Source: Pantoea brenneri (lineage in GTDB: Bacteria; Pseudomonadota; Gammaproteobacteria; Enterobacterales; Enterobacteriaceae). Taken from it: 64,000 nt of DNA. The position numbers and the translations under genes were made by a program. Of the stretch, positions 51,611-60,609 are shown one piece after another. Every line of letters starts with the position of its first letter. Within the stretch, counting starts at the first letter, position 1. The stretch is from the NCBI GenBank assembly GCA_002095305.1, contig MIEI01000010.1, positions 1 to 64,000 of the forward strand, in the 5' to 3' direction. Under the pieces are notes generated by a model, which did not search any database, had not been told where the DNA came from, and was given only the letters and a program-made list of their open reading frames with translations.

Positions 51611-53116
51611 GTGGAAACCAAAGACCTGATCGTGATCGGCGGCGGCATCAACGGTGCCGGCATTGCAGCAGATGCTGCAGGACGCGGACTGTCGGTGCTG
51701 ATGCTGGAGGCGCGGGACCTGGCTTGCGCGACCTCCTCCGCCAGTTCAAAACTGATTCATGGTGGCCTGCGTTACCTGGAGCACTACGAGTTTCGTCTGG
51801 TGAGTGAAGCGCTGGCCGAACGTGAAGTGCTGCTGAAAATGGCCCCGCATATCGCTTTCCCGATGCGCTTCCGCCTGCCGCACCGCCCGCATCTGCGTCC
51901 GGCGTGGATGATCCGTACCGGCCTGTTTATGTATGACCATCTGGGTAAACGAACCAGTCTGCCAGGCAGTAAGAGCTTGCGTTTTGGCGCGGATTCGGCC
52001 CTGAAGCCAGAAATCACGCGCGGATTCGAATACTCCGACTGCTGGGTAGATGATGCCCGCATGGTGGTGCTGAATGCGCAGGAAGTGGTGAAGCGTGGCG
52101 GTGAAGTGCGTACCCGTACCCGCGTCACCCGCGCCTGGCGTGAAGGCGGCCTGTGGATGGTCGAAGCGGAAGATGTCGACAGCGGCAAAACCTACACCTG
52201 GCGCGCTAAAGGCCTGGTCAACGCGGCAGGCCCGTGGGTTAAACAGCTGTTCGACGACAGCCTGAAGTTAAAATCGCCGTATGGCATTCGCCTGATCAAA
52301 GGCAGCCACATCGTGGTGCCGCGCGTGCATACCGAGAAGCAGGCTTACATTCTGCAGAACGAAGATAACCGTATCGTGTTTGTTATCCCGTGGATGGATG
52401 AATTCTCCATCATCGGCACCACTGACGTGGAGTACAAAGGCGATCCGAAAAACGTTCACATCGACGACAGCGAGACCGACTACCTGCTGAAAGTGTTCAA
52501 TGGCCACTTTAAAAAGCAGCTGACCACGGACGATATTGTCTGGTCATACTCAGGTGTGCGTCCGCTGTGTGATGACGAATCCGATTCACCGCAGGCGATT
52601 ACCCGTGATTACACGCTGGATGTGCGTGACGATAACGGCCAGGCACCGCTGCTGTCGGTGTTCGGCGGCAAGCTGACCACCTACCGTAAGCTGGCGGAAC
52701 ATGCGCTGGAGAAACTGGCGAAGTACTACCCGAATGCCGGTCCGGCCTGGACGAAGAACTGCGTGCTGCCGGGCGGTAATATCTCCGGTACCCGTGAAGA
52801 TTACGCCGCCAGCCTGCGTCGCCGTTATCCGTTCATTAGCGAAAATATGGCGCGCCACTTCGCCCGTACCTACGGCAGCAACACCGAAACGCTGTTAGCC
52901 GGCGCGAAGAGTCTGGACGATCTGGGTGAGAATTTTGGTCATGAGTTTTACGAGGCCGAATTACGTTACCTGGTACAGCATGAATGGGTGCGTGAAGTTG
53001 ACGATGCCATCTGGCGCCGTACCAAGCAGGGCATGTGGCTGAGCAAAGAGCAGCAGGCCCGTGTGGCAGAATGGCTGGCGCAGAAAGCCAAACCCACGCT
53101 GTCACTGGCGTCATAA
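51611..53116 (+). CDS. glpD: Aerobic glycerol-3-phosphate dehydrogenase
   Basis: 501-residue FAD enzyme on the inner membrane that oxidises glycerol 3-phosphate to dihydroxyacetone phosphate and feeds electrons to ubiquinone. The FAD motif GGGINGAGIAADAAGRG opens the protein, and GGKLTTYRKLAEHALEK is conserved near 355-371. The start is GTG, with AGGAG eight bases upstream; E. coli has the same N-terminal METKDL. Two GlpR operators precede it and a strong terminator follows. Confidence 0.97.
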   Translation: METKDLIVIGGGINGAGIAADAAGRGLSVLMLEARDLACATSSASSKLIHGGLRYLEHYEFRLVSEALAEREVLLKMAPHIAFPMRFRLPHRPHLRPAWMIRTGLFMYDHLGKRTSLPGSKSLRFGADSALKPEITRGFEYSDCWVDDARMVVLNAQEVVKRGGEVRTRTRVTRAWREGGLWMVEAEDVDSGKTYTWRAKGLVNAAGPWVKQLFDDSLKLKSPYGIRLIKGSHIVVPRVHTEKQAYILQNEDNRIVFVIPWMDEFSIIGTTDVEYKGDPKNVHIDDSETDYLLKVFNGHFKKQLTTDDIVWSYSGVRPLCDDESDSPQAITRDYTLDVRDDNGQAPLLSVFGGKLTTYRKLAEHALEKLAKYYPNAGPAWTKNCVLPGGNISGTREDYAASLRRRYPFISENMARHFARTYGSNTETLLAGAKSLDDLGENFGHEFYEAELRYLVQHEWVREVDDAIWRRTKQGMWLSKEQQARVAEWLAQKAKPTLSLAS

Positions 53117-53130
53117 TCAGGCAACACGGA

Positions 53131-53158
53131 AAAAAGCAGGCTCCGGCCTGCTTTTTTT
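53131..53158. terminator. Intrinsic terminator after glpD
   Basis: GCAGGC-TCCG-GCCTGC (53136-53151) is flanked by As on the left and seven Ts on the right. It lies 15 bases after the glpD stop. Confidence 0.9.
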
Positions 53159-53547
53159 AACTGCCGCAACCGGGTTACGGCAACAGGCTTTCGCGGTAAG
53201 CGTCAGTCGCGAATTGTCATGTCAGTGCTGAGGTCATTTAACGGTAATATAACTGTCATGCGGTCACCGCTATTAAGCCGCATTAGCAGAAGATCTCCTT
53301 TTTATTAAATTTTTATTAATCCTGTCAGATTCACGCCAATATTAACCCCGATCAATATTTATTCATTTAATTTCTGAATTACCGCCTAAACTCAATCTTT
53401 CATGTTTCGGTTATCCCGGCCACGCCGTGCTCATCGTTACTTTAAATCTAACGTTCGCGTGTTTTGCTTAATTGAACCATGCAACCAGAAAGTTCAGACT
53501 TCTCTCAGCAAAAACGACATATCCGTTATTTTAATCAGGAGGTTGAA
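53159..53547 (+). promoter_or_regulatory. mdc operon upstream region
   Basis: 389 AT-rich bases before mdcA. The palindrome ATTAA-ATTTTTA-TTAAT (53304-53320) fits the T-N11-A shape recognised by LysR regulators and is a candidate MdcR site. Short ATG-initiated extensions of mdcA here lack family similarity. No confident -35/-10 pair was found. Confidence 0.45.
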
Positions 53548-55203
53548 ATGAACACAGGCCAAACGCCTGCCCGGGAATGGAACACACGCCGCAGTGAGAA
53601 AGCGCGGCGTCTGGCATCCTTCCCTGTTGATGGCAAAGTCATTCCTACTGAAAGAGCTGTTGAAGCATTTGAAAAATTGATTGCGCCCGGTGACCGGGTC
53701 GTGCTGGAAGGTAATAACCAGAAACAGGCAGATTTTTTATCGCGTACCCTGGCGGAAGTTAATCCAGCCAAAGTCCACGACCTGCATATGATTATGCCGA
53801 GCGTCGGCCGCAGCGAACATCTTGATATTTTCGAGAAAGGTATCGCCCGCAAACTCGATTTTTCTTTTTCCGGCCCGCAAAGCCTGCGTATTTCCCAGCT
53901 GTTAGAAGATGGACAACTGGAAATAGGCGCGATTCACACCTATATCGAACTCTATTCCCGCCTCTACGTTGATCTGAGCCCGAACGTCGCGCTGATTGCC
54001 GGTTATAAAGCTGACCGTAAAGGCAATCTGTATACCGGCCCAAGCACCGAAGATACGCCGGCGCTGGTAGAAGCTGCCGCGTTTCGTGACGGTATCGTGA
54101 TTGCTCAGGTGAATGAACTGGTCGATGACGAAACCGACCTGCCACGCGTCGACATCCCCGGTTCCTGGATCGACTATATCGTGGTGGCGGACAAACCTTT
54201 CTTTATCGAACCGCTGTTTACCCGCGACCCACGCCTGATCAAGCAGGAACATATCCTGATGGCGATGATGGCGATCAAAGGGATCTACGCTGAACACCAG
54301 GTGCAGTCGCTTAACCACGGCATTGGTTTTAACACCGCCGCGATTGAACTGCTGCTGCCAACCTACGGTGAACAACTCGGCCTGAAAGGCAAAATCTGTA
54401 AGCACTGGACGCTGAACCCGCATCCGACGCTGATCCCGGCGATTGAGAGCGGCTGGGTTGAGAGCGTGCACTGCTTCGGCGGAGAGCTGGGCATGGAAGA
54501 GTACATTCGCGCCCGCCCCGATATCTTCTTCACCGGCAGCGACGGCTCTATGCGCTCTAACCGCGCCTTCTGTCAGCTGGCAGGCCAGTACGCGGTTGAT
54601 ATGTTTATCGGCGCAACCTTACAGGTTGATGGGCTGGCGAACTCCTCTACCGTGACCCGCGGTCGCCTTTCCGGCTTCGGCGGGGCGCCTAACATGGGCC
54701 ACGATCCGCACGGCCGCCGCCATGCTTCGCCCGCCTGGCTCAATATGATCACCGAGCCAGATCCGATGCAGCGCGGTAAAAAACTGGTGGTTCAGATGGT
54801 TGAAACCTTCCAGGCCGGTGCAAAACCTACCTTCGTTGAAACGCTGGATGCGGTAGAGGTCGCAAAATCGACCGGCATGCCGCTGGCACCGGTGATGATT
54901 TATGGCGATGACGTTACCCACGTGCTGACCGAAGAAGGTATTGCCTATCTCTATCGGGCAGAAAGTCTTGAAGAGCGCCGCGCCATGGTCGCTGCGGTGG
55001 CCGGGATTACCGATATCGGTCTTGGCGTTGATGCGGCACGCGTAGCAGCCCTGCGTAAAAGCGGCAAAGTCGTCTATCCGGAAGACATGGGCATCCGTCG
55101 TTCAGATGCGACCCGCTCGCTGCTCGCCGCCAGCAGTGTCTCAGACCTGGTTGAATGGTCGGGCGGTCTTTATAACCCACCGGCAAAATTCCGGAGCTGG
55201 TAA
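53548..55203 (+). CDS. mdcA: Malonate decarboxylase alpha subunit (ACP transferase)
   Basis: 551 residues. MdcA moves the ACP thiol between acetyl and malonyl: acetyl-ACP plus malonate gives malonyl-ACP plus acetate, the first half of biotin-independent malonate decarboxylation. It is a CoA-transferase-like protein; GGAPNMGHDPHGRRHASPAW and PGGAPNMG-like blocks are typical, and FGGELGMEEYIRARPDIFFTGSDGSMRSNRAF is strongly conserved. I start at MNTGQTPAREW, behind CAGGAGG. The stop overlaps mdcB as TAATG. It is the first gene of mdcABCDEFGH, in the Klebsiella order. Confidence 0.96.
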   Translation: MNTGQTPAREWNTRRSEKARRLASFPVDGKVIPTERAVEAFEKLIAPGDRVVLEGNNQKQADFLSRTLAEVNPAKVHDLHMIMPSVGRSEHLDIFEKGIARKLDFSFSGPQSLRISQLLEDGQLEIGAIHTYIELYSRLYVDLSPNVALIAGYKADRKGNLYTGPSTEDTPALVEAAAFRDGIVIAQVNELVDDETDLPRVDIPGSWIDYIVVADKPFFIEPLFTRDPRLIKQEHILMAMMAIKGIYAEHQVQSLNHGIGFNTAAIELLLPTYGEQLGLKGKICKHWTLNPHPTLIPAIESGWVESVHCFGGELGMEEYIRARPDIFFTGSDGSMRSNRAFCQLAGQYAVDMFIGATLQVDGLANSSTVTRGRLSGFGGAPNMGHDPHGRRHASPAWLNMITEPDPMQRGKKLVVQMVETFQAGAKPTFVETLDAVEVAKSTGMPLAPVMIYGDDVTHVLTEEGIAYLYRAESLEERRAMVAAVAGITDIGLGVDAARVAALRKSGKVVYPEDMGIRRSDATRSLLAASSVSDLVEWSGGLYNPPAKFRSW

Positions 55204-56066
55204 TGAAACTCCTGTCGCAGACTCAACCCGAGGCGCAGGCCAGCCTGCTGGCGATCACAGCGCGCGATTGTCTGACCGATGAAGCGCGGCTGAGTCCCAA
55301 GCCAGGTCTGGTCGACAGTCGGGGAAACGGGGCGCATCAGGACCTGACGCTGGCCCTGATGGAGCGTTCCGCCGAAAGCCTGGTGCCAACCTTCCTGGCG
55401 CTGGCCCGTCAGAGCTGGATGCGGCCAGCCGACATCGCCCTGCGCGAAACGGTGGGTCGTCTGGGACGTGAGGGCGAGCGGCAGATGATGGCGGCCACCG
55501 GCGGCGTGAATACCCATCGTGGTGCTATCTGGGCGCTGGGTCTGCTGGTCAGCGCGGCCGCAATGCACGGCGGACACGCCACGGCTGACAGCCTGACGCA
55601 GACAGCCGCAATGCTGGCAAGCCTGCCCGATCGGGCGGCACCGAAAGTGTTCAGCAAGGGGCTGAAAGCGAGTCACCGCTATCAGGTACCCGGCGCACGT
55701 GAGGAGGCGCAACAGGCTTTTCCTCACGTGATGCAGCTGGCGCTGCCGCAGTTATTGCGCAGCCGGGCAGCCGGTGCCAGCGAAAGCGAAGCCCGTCTGG
55801 ATGCGCTGATGGCGATCATGACCTCACTCAGCGATACCTGCGTGCTGTCACGCGCCGGCATGACCGGACTGGAAACCATGCAGCGCGGTGCCCGCGCGGT
55901 GCTGCTGGCCGGTGGCTGCGGTACCGCTGAAGGTCAGGCCGCCCTCGCCCGTCTGGATCGTCGCATGCTGGCACTGAACGCATCCCCAGGCGGTGCCGCC
56001 GATTTGCTGGCCGCTACGCTGTTTGTCGACAGGGTATGTCCGGCCACCAACCACTCTTTTAATTAG
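55203..56066 (+). CDS. mdcB: Triphosphoribosyl-dephospho-CoA synthase MdcB
   Basis: 287-residue CitG-family enzyme. It joins the ribose of ATP to dephospho-CoA, releasing adenine, to give the precursor of the MdcC prosthetic group. Conserved segments are LSPKPGLVDSRGNGAHQD near 29-46 and GGVNTHRGAIWALG near 100-113, plus SDTCVLSRAG. The one-base overlap with mdcA and the short gap to mdcC indicate tight coupling. Confidence 0.95.
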   Translation: MKLLSQTQPEAQASLLAITARDCLTDEARLSPKPGLVDSRGNGAHQDLTLALMERSAESLVPTFLALARQSWMRPADIALRETVGRLGREGERQMMAATGGVNTHRGAIWALGLLVSAAAMHGGHATADSLTQTAAMLASLPDRAAPKVFSKGLKASHRYQVPGAREEAQQAFPHVMQLALPQLLRSRAAGASESEARLDALMAIMTSLSDTCVLSRAGMTGLETMQRGARAVLLAGGCGTAEGQAALARLDRRMLALNASPGGAADLLAATLFVDRVCPATNHSFN

Positions 56067-56074
56067 AGGTCGTT

Positions 56075-56374
56075 ATGGAACACATCACATTATCTTTCCC
56101 TGCTAACCGCGCACTCAGCGGTAAAGCCCTGGCAGGGGTCGTTGGTTCCGGTGATATGGAAGTCCTGTACACCGCAACCGAAGGGCAAACGCTGAATATT
56201 GATATCACCACTTCACTGGATAACAGCGACGCCCGCTGGAAGGCGCTGTTTGACCGCCTGAATTTAATCAGCGGCCTGCCTGCCGGACAGCTGGTTATTC
56301 ACGACTTTGGCGCAACGCCCGGCGTCGCGCGTATCCGTATTGAACAGGTATTTGAAGAGGTGAGCCATGCGTAA
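56075..56374 (+). CDS. mdcC: Malonate decarboxylase acyl carrier protein (delta)
   Basis: 99-residue carrier protein. Ser25 in GVVGSGDMEV matches the Klebsiella serine that carries phosphoribosyl-dephospho-CoA, to which acetyl and malonyl groups attach. It is distinct from the phosphopantetheine ACP of fatty acid synthesis. AGAGGTCGTT precedes the ATG. The end overlaps mdcD by eight bases. Confidence 0.95.
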   Translation: MEHITLSFPANRALSGKALAGVVGSGDMEVLYTATEGQTLNIDITTSLDNSDARWKALFDRLNLISGLPAGQLVIHDFGATPGVARIRIEQVFEEVSHA

Positions 56375-57199
56375 CGATGCCAGTTTTATTGAATTACGTG
56401 CCCGTGAGCGTGCGCGTGCGCTGCTGGACGACGGCAGCTATCGCGAACTGCTGGATCCCTTCGAGGCATTATGTCGCCGTGGCTGGCACCGCAGGGTGTG
56501 GTGCCACAGTCCGATGACGGCATGGTGGTGGCACGCGGTACGCTGAACGGTCAGCCGGCGGTGGTGATTGCCATCGAAGGCACCTTCCAGGGCGGCAGCA
56601 TGGGCGAAGTATCCGGCGCGAAAATGGCCGCGGCGCTCGAACTGGCCGCTGAAGACAATCGCAACGGAATACCGACTCAGGCGGTGCTGTGCCTCGAAAC
56701 CGGCGGCGTCCGTTTGCAGGAGGCTAATCTGGGACTGGCGGCGATTGCCGACATCCATGCGGCGATTGTCGACCTGCGTCGTTATACCCCGGTTATCGGC
56801 ATCATTGCCGGCACCGTCGGCTGTTTTGGCGGCATGTCTATCGCTGCCGCGCTCTGCAGCTACCTGATCGTGACACGCGAAGCACGCCTCGGCCTTAACG
56901 GACCACAGGTTATCGAGCAGGAAGCGGGCATTGAAGAGTATGGCTCTCGCGACCGTCCGTTTATCTGGAGCATGACCGGCGGCGAAATCCGCTACGCCAG
57001 CGGCCTGGTGGATGCGCTGGTCAGCGATGGCGTCAATGCGGTTAAAACTGCCATGAATGACTTCATTGCCAAAGGCGTACCGGCGCAGCATCGCAGTGAT
57101 AAATATGCGGATTTCCTGCCACGTCTGAGCAACTTCGACACCCGTCAGCAGGCCGATACCGCTACGATTAAACAGCTTTTCGCCCGGGAGGATAAATAA
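56367..57199 (+). pseudogene. mdcD: Malonyl-ACP decarboxylase beta subunit MdcD, single frameshift
   Basis: The start MRNDASFIELRARERARALLDDGSYRELL overlaps mdcC. The frame breaks at 56465-56466, where GAGGCATTATG is read instead of GAGGGCATTATG. Restoring one G gives 277 residues continuing IMSPWLAPQGVVPQSDDGMVV. MdcD is a carboxyltransferase-fold (crotonase-like) subunit that, with MdcE, removes CO2 from malonyl-ACP. The oxyanion segment VIAIEGTFQGGSMGEVSG and IAGTVGCFGGMSIAAALC are intact in the second frame. The stop overlaps mdcE as TAATG. Confidence 0.88.
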
Positions 57200-57998
57200 T
57201 GACCCAGACCAACAGCCGCGGTGCAACATGGCTGGCAAAACTCGCACCCGATGCGCAACGCCTGAGTGGGCTGTGCCCCTCTGTTCAGGTCGCTGACGGC
57301 GAACTTAATGGCGAAAGCGTCCGCTTTATCGCCGTAGTCCCTGACGCAGACAATCACTATCCCGTGCCGCCAGAGGTGAAGTCGGCCTGCTGGAAGGCTG
57401 GACGCTGGCGAAAGTGGTAAATGAAACCATCGACGCTGACAGCAACAGCGCGGTGAAACGTCCGATTGTGGCAGTGATCGATGTGCCGAGTCAGGCTTAT
57501 GGCCGCCGTGAAGAGGCGTTTGGTATTCACCAGGCGCTGGCCGGTGCCGCCGGTGCCTACGCGAAAGCCCGTCTGGCCGGTCATCCGGTGATTGGCCTGA
57601 TTGTCGGTAAAGCGATGTCCGGCGCATTTCTGGCGCACGGCTATCAGGCGAACCGGCTGATCGCGCTCAACGACCAGGGCGTGCTGGTGCATGCAATGGG
57701 CAAAGAGTCCGCTGCGCGCATCACGCTGCGTACCGTCGACGCGCTGGAAAAACTGGCGGCCACCATTCCACCGATGGCCTATGACGTCAGTAACTTCCAC
57801 ACCCTGGGCCTGCTGTCTGACCTGCTGACCGTGGCCGATCCTGATGCACCGTCAGATGCCGATCTGGCGATGGTTGAGATTGCCCTGCAGAAAGCTATCG
57901 CTGATGCCCGTCAGGATCCGAGCCTGAAAAACCGGCTGGGCGCTGAAAATCGCCGCAGCTCCTCGCTGGTCCGTGAGCGGATGCGCGCCAGCTGGTAA
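57199..57998 (+). pseudogene. mdcE: Malonyl-ACP decarboxylase gamma subunit MdcE, single frameshift
   Basis: The first frame encodes MTQTNSRGATWLAKLAPDAQ to about residue 54 and then breaks at 57361-57363. The text has TATCCCGTGCC where TATCCCCGTGCC gives HYPRAARGEVGLLEGW. With one C restored the protein is 266 residues, the family length. MdcE is the co-decarboxylase subunit of the MdcD/E pair. AYGRREEAFG and GLIVGKAMSGAFLAHGYQANRLIAL are intact downstream. Confidence 0.88.
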
Positions 57999-58040
57999 AC
58001 CCGACTACAAAACAAAAAAACCTGCCGGAAACGGCCTGGA

Positions 58041-58060
58041 CGGGGCGGATGACCGCCCCG
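58041..58060. repeat. Perfect hairpin between mdcE and mdcF
   Basis: CGGGGCGG-ATGA-CCGCCCCG is an 8-bp perfect stem with a four-base loop in the 132-base gap. No U-tract follows (CAATAAGG), so it may protect the mdcA-E part of the message from 3' decay rather than terminate it. Confidence 0.6.
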
Positions 58061-58130
58061 CAATAAGGGCCGCTTTTAGAATTATAAACATCGTGTTAGC
58101 CAAGAATTCTTCTTAAAATACAGGTGATTT

Positions 58131-59090
58131 ATGATTTATATAATTGTTCATGCCCTTGCTCCAATCTTTGTGATCATGCTGCTGGGTTTCTGGGCCGGTA
58201 AGGCTGGAATGGTCAACAACAAAGACGTTTCACTGCTTAATATTTTTGTAATGGATTTTGCCCTGCCCGCTGCCCTGTTCAGCGCGACAGTACAAACCCC
58301 CTGGCCAGGCATCGTGGCGCAATGGCCGTTAATCGTGGTGCTTACCGGTGCCATGTGGATCACCTACGCGGGTATCTATTTTGCCGCGACTAAAATTTTC
58401 AAAAAGTCGCCGCAGGATGCCGCAGTGCTGACGCTGACCGTTGCGCTGCCAAACTACGCTGCACTCGGCCTGCCGATTCTTGCCAGCGTTCTGGGTGAAA
58501 ACCCAACAACTTCGCTCTCTGTAGCGGTATCCATTGCCTGTGGTTCAGTCCTGCTGACGCCGCTGTGCCTGCTGATTCTGGAACGCGAAAAAGCCTTTGC
58601 GGCGGGAACCGCACACGGTTCAACGCTGACCATGCTGCCGATCCTGATGTGGCGTTCAGTAAAGAAACCGATCGTGATGGGTCCGTTGATTGGTGTGATG
58701 CTGTCAGCGCTGGGCGTTAAAATGCCGGATCTGGTGCTGGCGGCGATTAAACCGCTGGGCCTGGCGGCGACCGCAGCCGCGCTGTTCCTGACCGGGGTGA
58801 TCCTCTCTGCGCGTAAACTGAAACTCAACGCCGTGGTTGGTGTCGGCACGATTACCAAACTGCTGATTCAGCCCTTTATTGCCTGGGGTCTGGTGCTGGC
58901 GCTGGGTCTGAGTGGTCCGGTGGCGATTACTGCGATTCTGATGATTGCGCTGTCAGCCGGCTTCTTTGGCGTGGTGTTTGGTAACCGCTTCGGTGTGCAG
59001 TCGCCGGATGCTGAAGCCGTGCTGCTGTTAAGTTCGATTCTGTGTATTTTATCGTTACCCCTGTTCATTACTCTGACTTCCGGAATGTAA
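58131..59090 (+). CDS. mdcF: Malonate transporter MdcF (AEC family)
   Basis: 319-residue auxin-efflux-carrier family permease with about ten hydrophobic segments. The family signature region FVMDFALPAALFSATVQTPWPG lies near 39-60. Malonate as substrate is inferred from its place in the mdc operon and from the Klebsiella homologue. AGGTGA lies three bases before the ATG. mdcG starts one base after the stop. Confidence 0.93.
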   Translation: MIYIIVHALAPIFVIMLLGFWAGKAGMVNNKDVSLLNIFVMDFALPAALFSATVQTPWPGIVAQWPLIVVLTGAMWITYAGIYFAATKIFKKSPQDAAVLTLTVALPNYAALGLPILASVLGENPTTSLSVAVSIACGSVLLTPLCLLILEREKAFAAGTAHGSTLTMLPILMWRSVKKPIVMGPLIGVMLSALGVKMPDLVLAAIKPLGLAATAAALFLTGVILSARKLKLNAVVGVGTITKLLIQPFIAWGLVLALGLSGPVAITAILMIALSAGFFGVVFGNRFGVQSPDAEAVLLLSSILCILSLPLFITLTSGM

Positions 59091-59091
59091 T

Positions 59092-59712
59092 ATGACGTTC
59101 ACACCGCGCCCCCACGATCTCCTCTGGCTGCGCTCAGACAGCGCGCTGTTAGCCATCAGCGACGCCTGGGTCAGCCAGCACTGGCAGCACGCTTTTCCAG
59201 TGGTGGTGCGGCGCGATGTGAATCAATCGGGGCTGATTCCGGTCGGCGTGCGCGGTGAAAAACGTGAACAGCGCGCCGCCGGATGGACAGACTCGGCCGA
59301 TATTGAACGCGTCGTCACACCGGAAATGCTGGCTGATCGCAGCCAACTGCTCGCGTCGCCATTTGTTGATTATCCGCCGGTCAGGGCGGCGATCGCGCTC
59401 AGCGACAGCGTCTGGCCATGGTACTGGGGCGTCACCGGCAGCACCGGTTATGCTCTGGCGACACAGCGGCCGACGCTGCACGCCGCCAGCGATCTGGACT
59501 TACTGATTCGTGCGCCGCAGCCGCTGGCACGCGACGAGCTGCAGCAGTGGCAGAGCCAGACTGAAACGCTGCCCTGCCGCGTCGATACGCAGGTGGAAAC
59601 GCCGCTCGGCGCTTTTGCCCTCAACGAATGGCTGCGTGAAGGCCGCGTACTGTTGAAAACCGCCACCGGTCCGAGACTGACCGCGTCACCCTGGAGCAGA
59701 GATCCCGCATGA
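59092..59712 (+). CDS. mdcG: Phosphoribosyl-dephospho-CoA transferase MdcG
   Basis: 206-residue nucleotidyltransferase that attaches the prosthetic group made by MdcB to Ser25 of MdcC. The metal-binding DLDLL (Asp134, Asp136) follows GVTGSTGYALATQ, the same layout and numbering as the Klebsiella enzyme. The stop overlaps mdcH as ATGA. Confidence 0.95.
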   Translation: MTFTPRPHDLLWLRSDSALLAISDAWVSQHWQHAFPVVVRRDVNQSGLIPVGVRGEKREQRAAGWTDSADIERVVTPEMLADRSQLLASPFVDYPPVRAAIALSDSVWPWYWGVTGSTGYALATQRPTLHAASDLDLLIRAPQPLARDELQQWQSQTETLPCRVDTQVETPLGAFALNEWLREGRVLLKTATGPRLTASPWSRDPA

Positions 59713-60609
59713 AAATCCTTTTTACTTTTCCCGGCCAGGGCACCCAGCGGGTCGGTATGTTGCAACATCTTCCCGACGGTGAGGCGGTGTTAAACAGCGC
59801 GCGCGCCGTGCTTGGTGAAGAGACCGACCTGCTCGACAGCGCTGACGCACTGCGTCATACCCGCGCCGTCCAGCTCAGCCTGCTGATTGCCGGCGTAGCT
59901 GGGCGCGTGAGCTAATCAGACACGGATTGAAGCCAGACATTGTCAGCGGCCTGTCGATTGGCGCTTATCCCGCCGCGGTGATTGCTGGCGCACTCGATTT
60001 CAGCGATGCGCTACGGCTGGTGGCTCTGCGCGGCGATCTGATGGAGCAGGCCTATCCGCAGGGCTACGGCCTGACCGCAATTACCGGACTGACGCTCAGC
60101 CGGCTGGAGAAGCTGCTGGTCGACAGCAATACTTATATTGCCAACCTCAATGCAGAAACGCAGATCGTGATTGCCGGACGGGATGAGGATATGGCGCGGG
60201 TGGCGCAAAAAGCGCTGGCGGCCGGTGCCAGCAAAGCGGTCAGGCTGGCGGTCAGCGTGCCTTCTCACTGCGCACTGCTGGATAAGCCTGCTGCTGAACT
60301 GGCTGCCGCGTTTGAGTCTGTCAGTCTTTCACGCCCTGGCTGCGCTTACCTGAGCGGTTCGACCGGTCGGGTAATCTGGGAGCCGGGCAAAATTGCCGAC
60401 GACCTCGCCTATAACATGGCGCGAACGGTGCAGTGGAATGATGCGGTGATTTCAGCCAACCAGCGCGATGCCCGCCTGGCGATTGAAATGCCGCCAGGCA
60501 ATGTGCTGACCGGCCTCACCCTGCAGGCGGGCTGGCAGGGCGAAGCATTTGCATGGAGCGCAACAGCGTTGAGGTGGCACTGCATCTGGCTAAACGGCTG
60601 AGTCAGTAA
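59709..60609 (+). pseudogene. mdcH: Malonyl-CoA:ACP transacylase MdcH, two frameshifts
   Basis: Three frames join into a 300-residue malonyltransferase when one T is restored at 59900 (GCT-GGG, expected GCTTGGGCGCGTGAG for AWARE) and one C at 60552 (TTTGCATGGAG, expected TTTGCCATGGAG). MdcH primes the carrier by moving malonyl from CoA to the acetyl-less ACP. The nucleophile Ser83 (GLSIGAYPAA) and the first motif FTFPGQGTQRVGM are intact. The second break removes the family C-terminus RNSVEVALHLAKRLSQ. The corrected stop, at 60607-60609, overlaps the convergent mdcR stop by 20 bases. Confidence 0.87.
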
